Source of the DNA: Kribbella pittospori
GTDB taxonomy: Bacteria > Actinomycetota > Actinomycetes > Propionibacteriales > Kribbellaceae
NCBI RefSeq assembly: GCF_004331465.1
Contig: NZ_SJKB01000030.1
Location: forward strand, 1 to 51,631
Reading direction: 5' to 3'
Length of the DNA: 51,631 bases
The notes under the pieces were generated by a model that searched no databases, had not been told where the DNA came from, and saw only the letters and a program-made list of their open reading frames with translations. The position numbers were made by a program, and so were the translations under genes. Positions 1 to 6,918 of this stretch are shown here, piece by piece (position 1 is the first letter of the stretch; the number at the start of each line of letters is the position of its first letter).

Positions 1-1
1 C

Positions 2-250
2 CGGCAACTGCAACAGGTACTCGTCGACCACATTCAGGACGAGGAGACCGAGCAGTTCCCGCAGTTGCGAGCCCACCTCCCCGCCGCCACCCTGGTCGAA
101 CTGAAGGAGAAGGTCGAGCACGCGAAGAAGCTCGCCCCCACCAGACCGCATCCCGCCGCACCGAACGCCGAACTCTTTCACAAACTCGTCGGCCCGGGCG
201 TAGGACTGGTCGACCGCCTCCGCGACAAACTGACCGACCGCTCGACATAG
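2..250 (+). CDS. Hemerythrin HHE-domain protein, C-terminal part (cut by window edge)
   Basis: The frame is open from the first bases, so the start lies outside the window; 82 residues are visible. The segment HIQDEETEQFPQLRAHLP has the spacing of the last helices of a hemerythrin HHE domain, where His and Glu bind a di-iron centre. It is followed by a basic helix and the tail LVGPGVGLVDRLRDKLTDR, common at the end of actinobacterial HHE proteins. Such proteins bind oxygen or act in redox/NO stress; the exact role here is unknown. It lies just upstream of a stress-chaperone cassette. Confidence 0.8.
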   Translation, partial: RQLQQVLVDHIQDEETEQFPQLRAHLPAATLVELKEKVEHAKKLAPTRPHPAAPNAELFHKLVGPGVGLVDRLRDKLTDRST

Positions 251-299
251 CGACTGCCGATCCCGAGACCACAAGAACCACGAACAGAGGCAGACAGCG

Positions 300-509
300 A
301 TGAGCCAGTCCCACGAAGACGACTACCGCCCGACCATCGACGACGTCGATCCCAGCGCACTGGCGGTCAATTCCCTGGACGACCACGTCCGGCTATCAGC
401 CGACCCGTCCGAGACCGAGATGGTCGACTCGGGCGGTGAGACCGCCCGAGTCGACCAGGACTCCGACGGCGACACCGTCCTGCCACCCGACAATCCGACG
501 AGGTCTTGA
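300..509 (+). CDS. Small acidic hypothetical protein
   Basis: A 69-residue protein starting with ATG behind an AGAGG-like ribosome site, 50 nt after the hemerythrin gene and probably co-transcribed with it. It is very rich in Asp, Glu and Ser, has no Cys, no membrane segment and no motif I recognise, and looks disordered. Codon use is typical of the window. Just after its stop the sequence becomes a patchwork of gene fragments, so the 3' end could have been altered by that rearrangement. The function is unknown. Confidence 0.5.
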   Translation: MSQSHEDDYRPTIDDVDPSALAVNSLDDHVRLSADPSETEMVDSGGETARVDQDSDGDTVLPPDNPTRS

Positions 510-576
510 GCACCTCGAGGCTGTACGGGCCGGTGTCGCCTGGCAGGCTATGGCTGCGGCGCCGGTTCTCGAGCAG

Positions 577-855
577 ATGGGGCGTCGGGCTGAAGACGCG
601 GGTGACAGGCGATCTCAGGGCGATGATGCTGCCATCGTTGACGTTGCGCTCGTCGGTGCAGGACGAATCGGACTCCCGATTGTCCGGAACTTGGTGCGTG
701 CCGGGCATGCAGTCATCGCGTACGACGTCCGCGATGAGCGCGAGCAGGACGTCCGAGCGGTCGGCGCGACCTGGTCTGACCACGTCACCGGGGCCTTGGT
801 GCTACTGACCGTCCTCCCTGGCAACCCGGAGCCGGATCCGGAAGCGCCAGTGTAA
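577..855 (+). pseudogene. 6-phosphogluconate/3-hydroxyisobutyrate dehydrogenase-type fragment, N-terminal part
   Basis: The frame encodes a textbook Rossmann start, ALVGAGRIGLPIVRNLVRAGH, then an Asp at the end of beta-2 and LLTVLPGNPE, as in the NAD-binding domain of beta-hydroxyacid dehydrogenases. Homology ends near 825 and a stop follows at 853-855. About 70 residues of a family normally near 290 are present; substrate and catalytic Lys regions are missing. The next part of the same kind of protein lies immediately downstream on the opposite strand, so this is a rearranged remnant. ATG 577 is only a nominal boundary. Confidence 0.7.
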
Positions 856-938
856 TGGATTTCTCCGGCGAAGATGCGGAGGATTGGCCGTACGCTCTCG
901 AGGATTGCGCGCTCACCGCCAACATAGATGTCCTCCGG
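826..938 (-). pseudogene. 6-phosphogluconate/3-hydroxyisobutyrate dehydrogenase-type fragment, middle part, inverted
   Basis: Read on the minus strand from 938, one frame gives PEDIYVGGERAILESVRPIL then RIFAGEIHYTGASGSG. This matches the stretch in the beta-hydroxyacid dehydrogenase family where a VGG.E..F..V.PVL..MG pattern leads to HVG..G.GQ. There is no start codon or complete domain. It abuts, head-on, the N-terminal fragment of the same family on the plus strand, which suggests an inversion breakpoint near 826-830, close to the palindrome GGATCC. Confidence 0.6.
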
Positions 939-1130
939 ACGGCCCGGTGATCAGGGCCTTGTCGCCCGGTTGGACGCGGCCGTGATCGCGAACACCTTGG
1001 CGGGCGGTCATCGCTGAGATGGGGACCACTGGAGCCTGTTCGAAGGTGAGGTCCGCCGGCTTAGGAGCGAGCTTGGCCTCGTGGGCCCGGGTGTACTCCG
1101 CGAAGGTGCCCTGGCCGACCAGTCATTCCA
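939..1130 (-). pseudogene. Quinone oxidoreductase (zinc-type/MDR) fragment
   Basis: On the minus strand the frame reads GQGTFAEYTRAHEAKLAP, then a Lys-Pro-rich link, VPISAMTARQGVRDHGRVQP and GDKALITG. This is the characteristic middle of medium-chain quinone oxidoreductases, just before the NADPH-binding glycine loop. Homology stops before that loop is complete, and the frame then enters the dehydrogenase fragment at 938 and reaches a stop. Both ends of the gene are missing, so it cannot encode an enzyme. Together with its neighbours it forms a mosaic remnant. Confidence 0.65.
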
Positions 1131-1146
1131 CCGGTCGCTTTCATGT

Positions 1147-1806
1147 TCAGGTGGAGTGGCGTAGCCGGTTGGTGGTCGTGGTGATGTCAGCGGCCTGTTC
1201 GGCCAGTGTGGGGTGGCTGTGCTGGAGTCGGTCTCCGGCGTCGGCCAGGGGTGTCAGCAGGGTTGCGGTGTCGTTGTCGCCGAGGGCGTGGAGGACGCGA
1301 TCGACGGCTTTCTGCGTGGTCGCGTCGAGGTCGTCGAGTGCGGTGATCTGGGCGGCGAGCCGGCGGAGCCGGGATGCGTTGTCGCGGGCCCATTGGTTGG
1401 CGGCACGGTCGCCGGCGCGGCGGTCACGGGCGGCCTGGACGCGCTCTTCGCCGGTCATGCCGGCAGGGTCGGTGGCGTGCGGGTTGAGTCGCAGGTAGCG
1501 GCGCTCCGCGGCCTGGCGGCTGGCGACGCCGAGCGCAGGTGCGATCGCGGCCCAACTTGCCCCGCGGGCGCGGGCGGCGCCGATGAGCAGCGGCTCCCAG
1601 GCGGCGAGCCGGTCTTGAACGGCCCGCAGGCCAGCCAGTGCGGCCAGTACGTCGTCCGAACTGGCGGTGGTGGTGTCTGGCCGCGCGGGAGCCGGGTTGT
1701 CTTGTTGGTGTGCAACGTGGTGGACGGTTTCCTCGACGGCGGCGATCGCGGCCGATGCCGAGGCCTCCGCGGCGTGCGTCTCGTTGGGTGCGTTGGCGGC
1801 TGTCAC
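1147..1806 (-). CDS. HSP18-type transcriptional regulator
   Basis: A 219-residue Ala/Arg-rich protein. Residues ~82-106 (GASWAAIAPALGVASRQAAERR) form a helix-turn-helix; the flanks are helical and probably mediate oligomerisation. Actinobacterial proteins of this kind are annotated as HSP18 transcriptional regulators and sit beside small heat-shock genes, as here, where it is divergent from hsp20. GTG 1806 is preferred over GTG 1812 because AGGAG then has a 6-nt spacing; at 1812 it would abut the codon. Two inverted repeats in the 132-nt divergent region are the likely targets. Repressor activity is inferred from the operator position. Confidence 0.7.
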   Translation of the reverse strand: MTAANAPNETHAAEASASAAIAAVEETVHHVAHQQDNPAPARPDTTTASSDDVLAALAGLRAVQDRLAAWEPLLIGAARARGASWAAIAPALGVASRQAAERRYLRLNPHATDPAGMTGEERVQAARDRRAGDRAANQWARDNASRLRRLAAQITALDDLDATTQKAVDRVLHALGDNDTATLLTPLADAGDRLQHSHPTLAEQAADITTTTNRLRHST

Positions 1807-1831
1807 AGTCACCTCCTTTGCCTTCCATCAT

Positions 1832-1848
1832 GTCAGCGATCCGCTGAC
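1832..1848. promoter_or_regulatory. Inverted repeat 1 in hsp20/regulator divergent region
   Basis: GTCAGCG-ATC-CGCTGAC is a perfect 7-bp inverted repeat with a 3-nt centre. It lies between the two divergent genes, 26 nt before the regulator start. Together with repeat 2 it makes two palindromes of related shape with centres 28 bp apart, suggesting cooperative binding. Its DNA differs from the HAIR motif of HspR and from CIRCE. Confidence 0.55.
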
Positions 1849-1857
1849 TTTTCCTGC

Positions 1858-1886
1858 TTGTCATCGTTTCGATGACATGTTATAAG
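1858..1886 (+). promoter_or_regulatory. hsp20 promoter (-35 TTGTCA, -10 TATAAG)
   Basis: TTGTCA (1858-1863) and TATAAG (1881-1886) are separated by exactly 17 nt, a strong sigma70/HrdB-type promoter. Transcription would start near 1893, giving a leader of about 46 nt before the hsp20 ATG at 1939. The second inverted repeat covers the -35 box and most of the spacer. Confidence 0.7.
1859..1877. promoter_or_regulatory. Inverted repeat 2, probable operator inside hsp20 promoter
   Basis: TGTCATCG-TTT-CGATGACA is a perfect 8-bp inverted repeat with a 3-nt centre. It occupies positions that RNA polymerase must contact, so bound protein would block initiation. The divergent HSP18-type regulator is the obvious candidate binder; this is inference. 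Confidence 0.65.
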
Positions 1887-1938
1887 AGAGGTGCGTATTG
1901 ACACCACTGATCAACAGACTTTCAGGAGGTGTAGGACG

Positions 1939-2385
1939 ATGTTGATGCGCACCGACCCGTTCCGGGAGTTGGACCGGTTCGCCCAGCAGTTCTTCGGGAG
2001 CCAGGCGCCGGGCACGTGGTCGCGACCGACCCCGATGCCGATGGACGCCTACCGCGCCGGCGACCAGTACGTCGTTTCGTTCGACCTGCCCGGGATCTCG
2101 CCGGACGCGATCGAGCTGGACGTGGAGCGCAACGTGCTCACGGTGAAGGCCGAGCGCCGGCCGCTCGAGCTCGGCGACGGAGTGGAGATGCAGGTCGCGG
2201 AACGTCCGCTCGGGGTCTTCTCCCGGCAGTTGTTCCTGGGCGACACCCTGGATGCCGACCGGATCGAGGCCAGCTACGAGGCCGGCGTACTGACACTGAA
2301 GATCCCGATCGCCGAGAAGGCCAAGCCGCGCAAGATCGCCATCAGCGCGGCGGACAGCGAGGACCGAAAGCAGATCGACGCCTGA
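1939..2385 (+). CDS. Small heat-shock protein Hsp20 (alpha-crystallin family)
   Basis: 148 residues, the usual size for actinobacterial Hsp18. The N-terminus MLMRTDPFRELDRFAQQFFG is the common Hsp20 opening. The alpha-crystallin domain (about 35-130) includes FDLPGISPDAIELDVERNVL and ends with GVLTLKIP, the conserved A-x-x-x-G-V-L motif, followed by a short charged tail. It acts as an ATP-independent holdase for unfolding proteins. ATG 1939 is chosen because AGGAGGT (1924-1930) lies 8 nt upstream; an upstream in-frame start at 1891 falls at the expected transcription start. It is the first gene of a stress cassette running to 4135. Confidence 0.92.
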   Translation: MLMRTDPFRELDRFAQQFFGSQAPGTWSRPTPMPMDAYRAGDQYVVSFDLPGISPDAIELDVERNVLTVKAERRPLELGDGVEMQVAERPLGVFSRQLFLGDTLDADRIEASYEAGVLTLKIPIAEKAKPRKIAISAADSEDRKQIDA

Positions 2386-2459
2386 CCCTGGGTGAACCAC
2401 GCCGCCGATCACGCACCGGTCCCGGTGACGTGAGGCGAGTTGTCGATGAGGTGGGTTCG

Positions 2460-2747
2460 ATGACGGCGACTAACCAGCAGCAGACCCTCGCCGAGGCCGA
2501 GGTCTTCGTCGACCTCGTCCTGGACGATGACGAGCTGATGCGCGCCGAGTTCGACGCGCTGATCGCTGCCTGCTGGGAGTCGCCGTCCGAGCCTCCACGC
2601 CGCAAGCCGTCGCCACCCAGCGGCGGGTGGACCGGGCGGCCACCGCGCCGGTGGCCGCCATGGCACCGATCCACCCTCACCGGGGGCGTACCGGCGCGGA
2701 GCCCTCAGAGCAGGCAGCGCGGCCCTCCGCCGCAGCCGACGCGATGA
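2460..2747 (+). CDS. Small hypothetical protein of the heat-shock cassette
   Basis: 95 residues, ATG preceded by GAGGTGGG. The first ~48 residues are acidic and helical (LAEAEVFVDLVLDDDELM, then FDALIAACW); the rest is a Pro/Arg-rich basic tail without recognisable fold. Proteins with a similar acidic ...EFDALIAA.W helix occur next to Hsp20 genes in Actinobacteria, but I know of no assigned function. It starts 74 nt after hsp20 and is probably co-transcribed. The C-terminal part could be overextended, since high-GC frames rarely meet stops. Confidence 0.5.
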   Translation: MTATNQQQTLAEAEVFVDLVLDDDELMRAEFDALIAACWESPSEPPRRKPSPPSGGWTGRPPRRWPPWHRSTLTGGVPARSPQSRQRGPPPQPTR

Positions 2748-2989
2748 CGTCGCCGTCCTGACGATCCCCGATGAAGCCGTACAACGAAAGCCTGGGGAGG
2801 TGGTAGCCCGATTCGATCGTGCTCCTTGACTCGACCCGGTGGTGCGGCCGCCCGCGCTGACACACCCTCACATCGCGGCGGCATTTGACCCGCCTTGTCC
2901 TTCCCAGGACGGCACCTGTGGGCCGCCGCACCACCCACCGGGTCCACCGAACCCCATTGACAACGACGCAGACAGAGAAGGTGAGCGAT
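2748..2989. other. Intergenic region inside the stress cassette
   Basis: 242 nt separate the small ORF from the second Hsp20-like gene. I see no complete gene, no strong hairpin and no convincing promoter. GAAGGTGAG at its end is the ribosome site for the gene at 2990. Confidence 0.5.
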
Positions 2990-3466
2990 ATGACTCTCGG
3001 CGCCGTCCGGCAGTCGCCGGCCGTGCGGTGGCTGCCGGCCGAGCCGTTCGCCCACCTCGACGACATCCACCACCGGACCAGCCGGGGCCTGCGCCATCTC
3101 GCCGCCGCGTCCTCAACCGGCGGCGAACCGGCCCCGGCGGTCGATGTCGAGGAAACTGCCGACGAGTTCGTCATCGAGCTCGACCTGCCCGGCGCCGTCG
3201 CGCGCCAGGTGACCGTGCAGTGGAACGGCCAGCAGCTCGTCGTGCACGGCTGCATCCCCACACGGGTCCACGCCGGGACGCTGCGCCGGTGCGGTCGGCG
3301 TACCGGGCCGGTTCACTACGCCGTCAGGCTCCCCGGGCCGGTGCTCGGCGACAAGATCACCGCGACTCTGGCCAACGGCGTACTCACCATCCACGCCCCC
3401 AAGGCCCGCCCGTGCCCCGCCGTCTACATCGTCGACCCCGACACGACCGATGGGTACCTGCCATGA
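2990..3466 (+). CDS. Divergent Hsp20/alpha-crystallin-like protein
   Basis: 158 residues. After a ~45-residue variable N-terminus, residues ~48-140 form an alpha-crystallin domain: VDVEETADEFVIELDLPGA, VTVQWNGQQLVVHG and the closing ANGVLTIHAPK. It contains three Cys (in GCIP, RCGRR and PCPAV), unusual for the family and possibly redox-active or metal-binding; that is speculation. It lacks the typical polar C-terminal IXI tail. ATG 2990 has GAAGGTGAG upstream; an in-frame ATG at 2885 would add an Arg-rich extension without a ribosome site. Its stop overlaps the next start (ATGA), so coupling with the J-domain gene is likely. Confidence 0.75.
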   Translation: MTLGAVRQSPAVRWLPAEPFAHLDDIHHRTSRGLRHLAAASSTGGEPAPAVDVEETADEFVIELDLPGAVARQVTVQWNGQQLVVHGCIPTRVHAGTLRRCGRRTGPVHYAVRLPGPVLGDKITATLANGVLTIHAPKARPCPAVYIVDPDTTDGYLP

Positions 3467-3849
3467 CCGCGCCGCCGCTCGACCCGTACGCGATCCTCGG
3501 CGTCACCATCGAGGCCTCCGACGACGACCTCGACCACGCCTTCCGCGGACTCGTCCGCGGCCTCCACCCCGACACCCGCACACCAGACGCGGACGACGCC
3601 GACCGGCGCCTGCAGGAACTCCTCAACGCCTACGCCACCCTGCGCGACCCGATCCGCCGCGCCGCCTACGACCAGGCCCAAGCAGCCGCGCCCAACGCAT
3701 CCTCAGTCGGCAAACCTTCGCCGCGGCCGCGGCGCTCCGAGGCTGTCGCGTCCGACGCTGCGCGGACCCGGGTAGATCCGGCGATCCGGGTCGGCCCCGT
3801 GCGCTGGGAACCGCCACAACCAGGAGTGAAGACCGATGGCCTCCGTTGA
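3463..3849 (+). CDS. Short J-domain protein (DnaJ-like co-chaperone)
   Basis: 128 residues. The J domain occupies 8-70: DPYAILGVTIEASDDDLDHA, then HPD at 35-37 and LNAYATLRDPIRRAAYD as helices III-IV. The HPD loop stimulates the ATPase of Hsp70/DnaK. No Gly/Phe region, zinc centre or client-binding domain follows, only a ~55-residue Pro/Arg tail, so this is a class III (DnaJC-like) protein. No dnaK lies in the window; it would have to work with a DnaK encoded elsewhere. It overlaps the preceding gene by 4 nt and the following one by 14 nt. Confidence 0.85.
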   Translation: MTAPPLDPYAILGVTIEASDDDLDHAFRGLVRGLHPDTRTPDADDADRRLQELLNAYATLRDPIRRAAYDQAQAAAPNASSVGKPSPRPRRSEAVASDAARTRVDPAIRVGPVRWEPPQPGVKTDGLR

Positions 3850-4135
3850 CGATATCGAGACCTACTGCGACAACGGCGTCTGGAAGACCCGCTGGCGCAA
3901 CAGTCCCGAGCCATTCGCCGCCGGCGGCGGCCGGGACCGCCAAGTCTCCCAGGGCGCCACCGTCGCACAGTGGTATGGCGTCGACCACATCATCACCAAT
4001 CCCGACGGCAGCATCGCCGAACACAACTCCTACCGCTACCGCAGGGAAGCTCACGCCGTCGGCCCTCTGGACGTCGACCCGTCGGCACCGGGCAACTCCA
4101 CGCTCACCCGCAGCGTTGCACTGGCCGCCGGATAG
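3836..4135 (+). CDS. DUF2188 domain protein
   Basis: 99 residues. It starts with VDDIETYCDNGVWKTRWRN, has a central helix, then GVDHIITNPDGSIAEHNSY, the pattern of DUF2188, a small beta-alpha-beta module of unknown function. The start overlaps the end of the J-domain gene by 14 nt in another frame, so translation is probably coupled. It is the last gene of the stress cassette. DUF2188 genes often occur near stress genes in actinobacteria, but no biochemical role is known to me. Confidence 0.75.
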   Translation: MASVDDIETYCDNGVWKTRWRNSPEPFAAGGGRDRQVSQGATVAQWYGVDHIITNPDGSIAEHNSYRYRREAHAVGPLDVDPSAPGNSTLTRSVALAAG

Positions 4136-4719
4136 GGCAGTCCAGCTGGCCCCTGCCCAGTCATGGACAAAGCCCGCCGTGCCCGGCTTGCGCAACTGGC
4201 CGCCGAGCGACGGGGACCCGGCCGCCGACTGTCTTAACCCCCTGCCGGCGGCTGCGTGGTCTTCAGGCGATTTGTCCGCTGCTGCTCTGCTTCAGCGCGG
4301 CGCGACCCATCGCCCCCATCTCGCGGGTTGATCATGTGACCACTCCGCGGCGACCTCGGGAGCCAGCCGCAGGTCGGTCCGGCCGCGGTTGATCTGGAGG
4401 GCGGGATCGGACGAAGGAGTTCAGCGCGAACGGGCCGAAGGAGTGTCAAGCCGCCAACGCAGAGATGAGTCCCCCGGAGACGGCTCGGCTACGGGGCAGC
4501 GTCGGACAAGTGGGCATGGGGCTCGGGTCTGCCTACTCATCCGGGTCTGCCGCGACCACGGTGCGGTTGGACGCGCGGCAGCGCGCACTGCGGGCGGAAG
4601 CCCGCAACGGCAGCCGGCAAAAGGAAAGACGGCGATGAGCCGGGGGTGGGTGGGAGCGCGCGTAGCAGGCGCGGGAGGAGCGAAGCGACTTAGCGCCTGC
4701 GTAGCGCGCGTGGGCTGCT
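4136..4719. other. Gene-poor region between stress cassette and beta-oxidation island
   Basis: 584 nt with no recognisable gene on either strand. Position 4163-4237 could encode a 24-residue basic peptide (MDKARRARLAQLAAERRG...), without a ribosome site; I do not call it. Frames longer than 70 codons here have random Arg/Pro/Ser composition. The end holds a long hairpin (4656-4709), described separately. Confidence 0.55.
4656..4709 (-). terminator. Long hairpin downstream of acyl-CoA dehydrogenase gene
   Basis: Arms GCGCGCGTAGCAGGCGC (4656-4672) and GCGCCTGCGTAGCGCGC (4693-4709) form a stem of 17 positions with two non-pairing positions in the middle and a 20-nt loop. It lies 11 nt after the stop codon of the minus-strand acyl-CoA dehydrogenase, the expected place for a terminator. 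No U-tract follows, as is usual in high-GC actinobacteria. Confidence 0.5.
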
Positions 4720-6078
4720 CTACCTGATTCGCATGCCGGAGATCGCGCGGGCTATTACCAGGCGCTGGATTTCGGAGGTGCCTTCGAAGATGGTGTAGAT
4801 CTTGGCGTCTCGGTGCATTCGTTCTACGGGGTATTCGCGGGTGTAGCCGTTGCCGCCAAGGATCTGGATGGCTTCTTCGGTGACCTTGACCGCGACCTCG
4901 CCGGCCTTCAGCTTGGCCATGGAGCCTTCGCCGTGTTGATAGTCCGGGGTTTCGCCGCGCATCAACGCCGACGACATGTTGGCGGCGCGCCACACCAGCA
5001 ACCGGGCGGCGTCGATCTCCACAGCCATGTCGGCGAGTTTGAAGGCGATGCCCTGGTTGTCGATGATCGGGCGGCCGAACTGCTCGCGGGTCTTGGCGTA
5101 CTCCAATGCCACTTCGTACGCCGCCCGCGCGATCCCGATCGCCTGAGCGCCGACCAGATGGCGGGTCATCTCGAAGGTGGCCATCGACGCGTTGCGCCCC
5201 TGCTGCCCAGCGGCACCACCGGCGGGCACCCGAGCGCGCTGGCCGGCGGCCTCGCGGGCGCGGGCCAGGCGCGCGTCCAGCTTCTCCTTGCCGCCAAGCA
5301 CGTTCTCGGCCGGGATGCGGACGTTGTCGAAGAAGACGTCGGCGGTGTGGGACGCGCGCAGGCCGTGCTTGCGCAGCTTCGTACCCATCTCGAGCCCGCG
5401 TACCTCGGACTTGGGTACGACGAACGCCGCCTGCCCCTTGGTCCCGAGCGAGGGATCGACGGTAGCGACGACCACGTGGATGTCCGCGATACCGCCGTTC
5501 GTCGCCCAGGCCTTCTGCCCGTTCATGACCCATTCGTTGGTCACCGAGTCGTACGTCGCCCGCGTACGGATCGCGGACACGTCAGAACCCGCACCAGGCT
5601 CCGACGAACAGAAGGCGGCCACGCGTACGTCGTCAGGCGTCCCGTAGCAACGCCCCATCCACTGGCTCCACTGCTCAGGGGTGCCGTTGGAGAAGATCGC
5701 GGACGATGCCAGCCCGGTGCCCTTCAGTGACATCGCGATGCCGGCGTCGCCCCAGAACAGCTCCTCGTGGACGAGCGGCATCAACAGGCCGGTCGGGTCG
5801 ACGAAGAGGTTGACGTTCATGTCGAGGCCGTAGAGACCGATCTTCGCGGCCTCCTGGATGATCGGCCACGGCGTCTCCTCGCGCTCGTCCCACTCGGACG
5901 CCGCGGGGCGGATGACGTCGGCGGCGAAGGCGTGGGTCCAGTCGCGGATCTCGCGCTGATCGTCGTTGATGGCGAGCGAGAAGGTGCTCCAGCCGGGCTT
6001 GGATCGCTCGGCGCCGAGCTCTCCGGCAAGCGTCATCACGTCGGCGGACAGGGCGGGCGCGGACTTCGGGTCGGTCAT
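4720..6078 (-). CDS. Acyl-CoA dehydrogenase
   Basis: 452 residues. It oxidises acyl-CoA to trans-2-enoyl-CoA using FAD and electron-transferring flavoprotein. The N-terminal helical domain precedes the FAD-binding beta domain (AAFCSSEPGAGSDVSAIRT and GQKAWATNGG); the C-terminal helices carry EYAKTREQFGRPI, QILGGNGYTREYP and IYTIFEGTSEIQRL, where Glu of FEGT is the catalytic base in the short/medium-chain branch. An Ala/Arg/Gly-rich insert (about residues 270-297) interrupts the third region. ATG 6078 is chosen: GGAGG is 6 nt away, while ATG 6084 directly abuts it. It is divergent from the tetR operon and probably controlled by it. Confidence 0.9.
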   Translation of the reverse strand: MTDPKSAPALSADVMTLAGELGAERSKPGWSTFSLAINDDQREIRDWTHAFAADVIRPAASEWDEREETPWPIIQEAAKIGLYGLDMNVNLFVDPTGLLMPLVHEELFWGDAGIAMSLKGTGLASSAIFSNGTPEQWSQWMGRCYGTPDDVRVAAFCSSEPGAGSDVSAIRTRATYDSVTNEWVMNGQKAWATNGGIADIHVVVATVDPSLGTKGQAAFVVPKSEVRGLEMGTKLRKHGLRASHTADVFFDNVRIPAENVLGGKEKLDARLARAREAAGQRARVPAGGAAGQQGRNASMATFEMTRHLVGAQAIGIARAAYEVALEYAKTREQFGRPIIDNQGIAFKLADMAVEIDAARLLVWRAANMSSALMRGETPDYQHGEGSMAKLKAGEVAVKVTEEAIQILGGNGYTREYPVERMHRDAKIYTIFEGTSEIQRLVIARAISGMRIR

Positions 6079-6116
6079 CAACATCCTCCGGCGGCAAAGA
6101 AGCAGACATGGCAGAT

Positions 6117-6134
6117 GTTACCGACGAGTGTAAC
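6117..6134. promoter_or_regulatory. Candidate TetR operator in acd/tetR divergent region
   Basis: GTTAC-CGACGAGT-GTAAC is an inverted repeat of 5-bp arms with an 8-nt centre, midway between the divergent acyl-CoA dehydrogenase and tetR genes. TTAC...GTAA sites are typical for TetR regulators of fatty-acid genes. It could control both directions; binding is inferred. Confidence 0.5.
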
Positions 6135-6140
6135 CGTCGT

Positions 6141-6171
6141 TTGCACCGGGGGGCACCCCTGTGACTAAGAT
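6141..6171 (+). promoter_or_regulatory. tetR promoter, leaderless type
   Basis: TAAGAT (6166-6171) ends 6 nt before the ATG at 6178, placing the transcription start at or next to the start codon. A possible -35 TTGCAC (6141-6146) is 19 nt upstream. No ribosome site precedes the ATG, which agrees with a leaderless mRNA. Confidence 0.55.
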
Positions 6172-6177
6172 CGTTCC

Positions 6178-6918
6178 ATGAGCTCCGCGCTGCTCGCGAT
6201 CGGACGCCGCCGGACCACGGCGGAGCGCCGGCGCGACCGCGAGCGGGACATCATCCGGGCCACCCGCGAACTGTTCGACGAGCGGGGCACGATCGACGCC
6301 CAGATCGACGATATCGCCAAGCGGGTCGGGATCAACAAGGCCCTGATCTACCGCCATTTCGCCGGCAAGGAAGAGTTGTTCGCGCTCACCCTGGTCGACT
6401 ATCTGGGCGAGCTCGATCAACGGCTGGCCGAGGTCGACAACCCTCGGCGGGCGCCGCTGAACAGACTGAAGGCGCTCAGCGAAGTCTTTGTCGACTTCTG
6501 CCTGGAGTTCCCGGCCTTCGCCGACTGCGCGATGAGCCTGCTGCGGCGGACCGGTGACGAACTGTTCGGCGAGATCACCGAGCCGGTGATGACCAAGCTC
6601 GGTACGGCGATGGCCTCGGCGCTGCAGCGGATCGCGGCGATCCTCGAGGCCGGTCAGCGGAGCGGTGTGTTCGACGACGTCGACAGCGACTACCTCGCCA
6701 ACCATCTGTACACGCAGACACTCGGTTCGTTGCACATGGCAAGGGTCGGGTTGATCGTGTCGAGCGGCCGGCCCGGGCATCCGGTCGTGCATCATGCCGA
6801 TGTCGGCACCGTCCGGTCGACCGCGATCACCGCCACGCTCGCAACCGCCGTGGGGCGCAAGGCCCTCAACGGCAAGAAGACAACCCCGCGCTCCACCAGA
6901 GCAGGAGAGAAATCGTGA
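6178..6918 (+). CDS. TetR family regulator of fatty-acid catabolism genes
   Basis: 246 residues. The N-terminal HTH domain (about 20-68) has RDIIRATRELFDERG-type opening and IDDIAKRVGINKALIYRHF as recognition motif, followed by GKEELF. The C-terminal all-helical part would bind an acyl-CoA or similar ligand and dimerise. The stop overlaps the GTG of the thiolase gene by 4 nt, so it heads an operon with thiolase, FabG4 and MaoC genes and is divergent from an acyl-CoA dehydrogenase. Such gene neighbours indicate control of lipid breakdown or remodelling; the inducer is unknown. Confidence 0.88.
   Translation: MSSALLAIGRRRTTAERRRDRERDIIRATRELFDERGTIDAQIDDIAKRVGINKALIYRHFAGKEELFALTLVDYLGELDQRLAEVDNPRRAPLNRLKALSEVFVDFCLEFPAFADCAMSLLRRTGDELFGEITEPVMTKLGTAMASALQRIAAILEAGQRSGVFDDVDSDYLANHLYTQTLGSLHMARVGLIVSSGRPGHPVVHHADVGTVRSTAITATLATAVGRKALNGKKTTPRSTRAGEKS

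Noticed and set aside
367..783. Minus-strand frame antisense to the small acidic ORF and dehydrogenase fragment
   Set aside because: No recognisable domain; it covers a rearranged region where both strands stay open by base composition.
1832..1877. HspR HAIR or CIRCE operator for hsp20
   Set aside because: Neither CTTGAGT-N7-ACTCAAG nor TTAGCACTC-N9 is present.
4163..4237. 24-residue basic peptide gene
   Set aside because: No ribosome site, promoter or recognisable homology; short frames like this are expected by chance.
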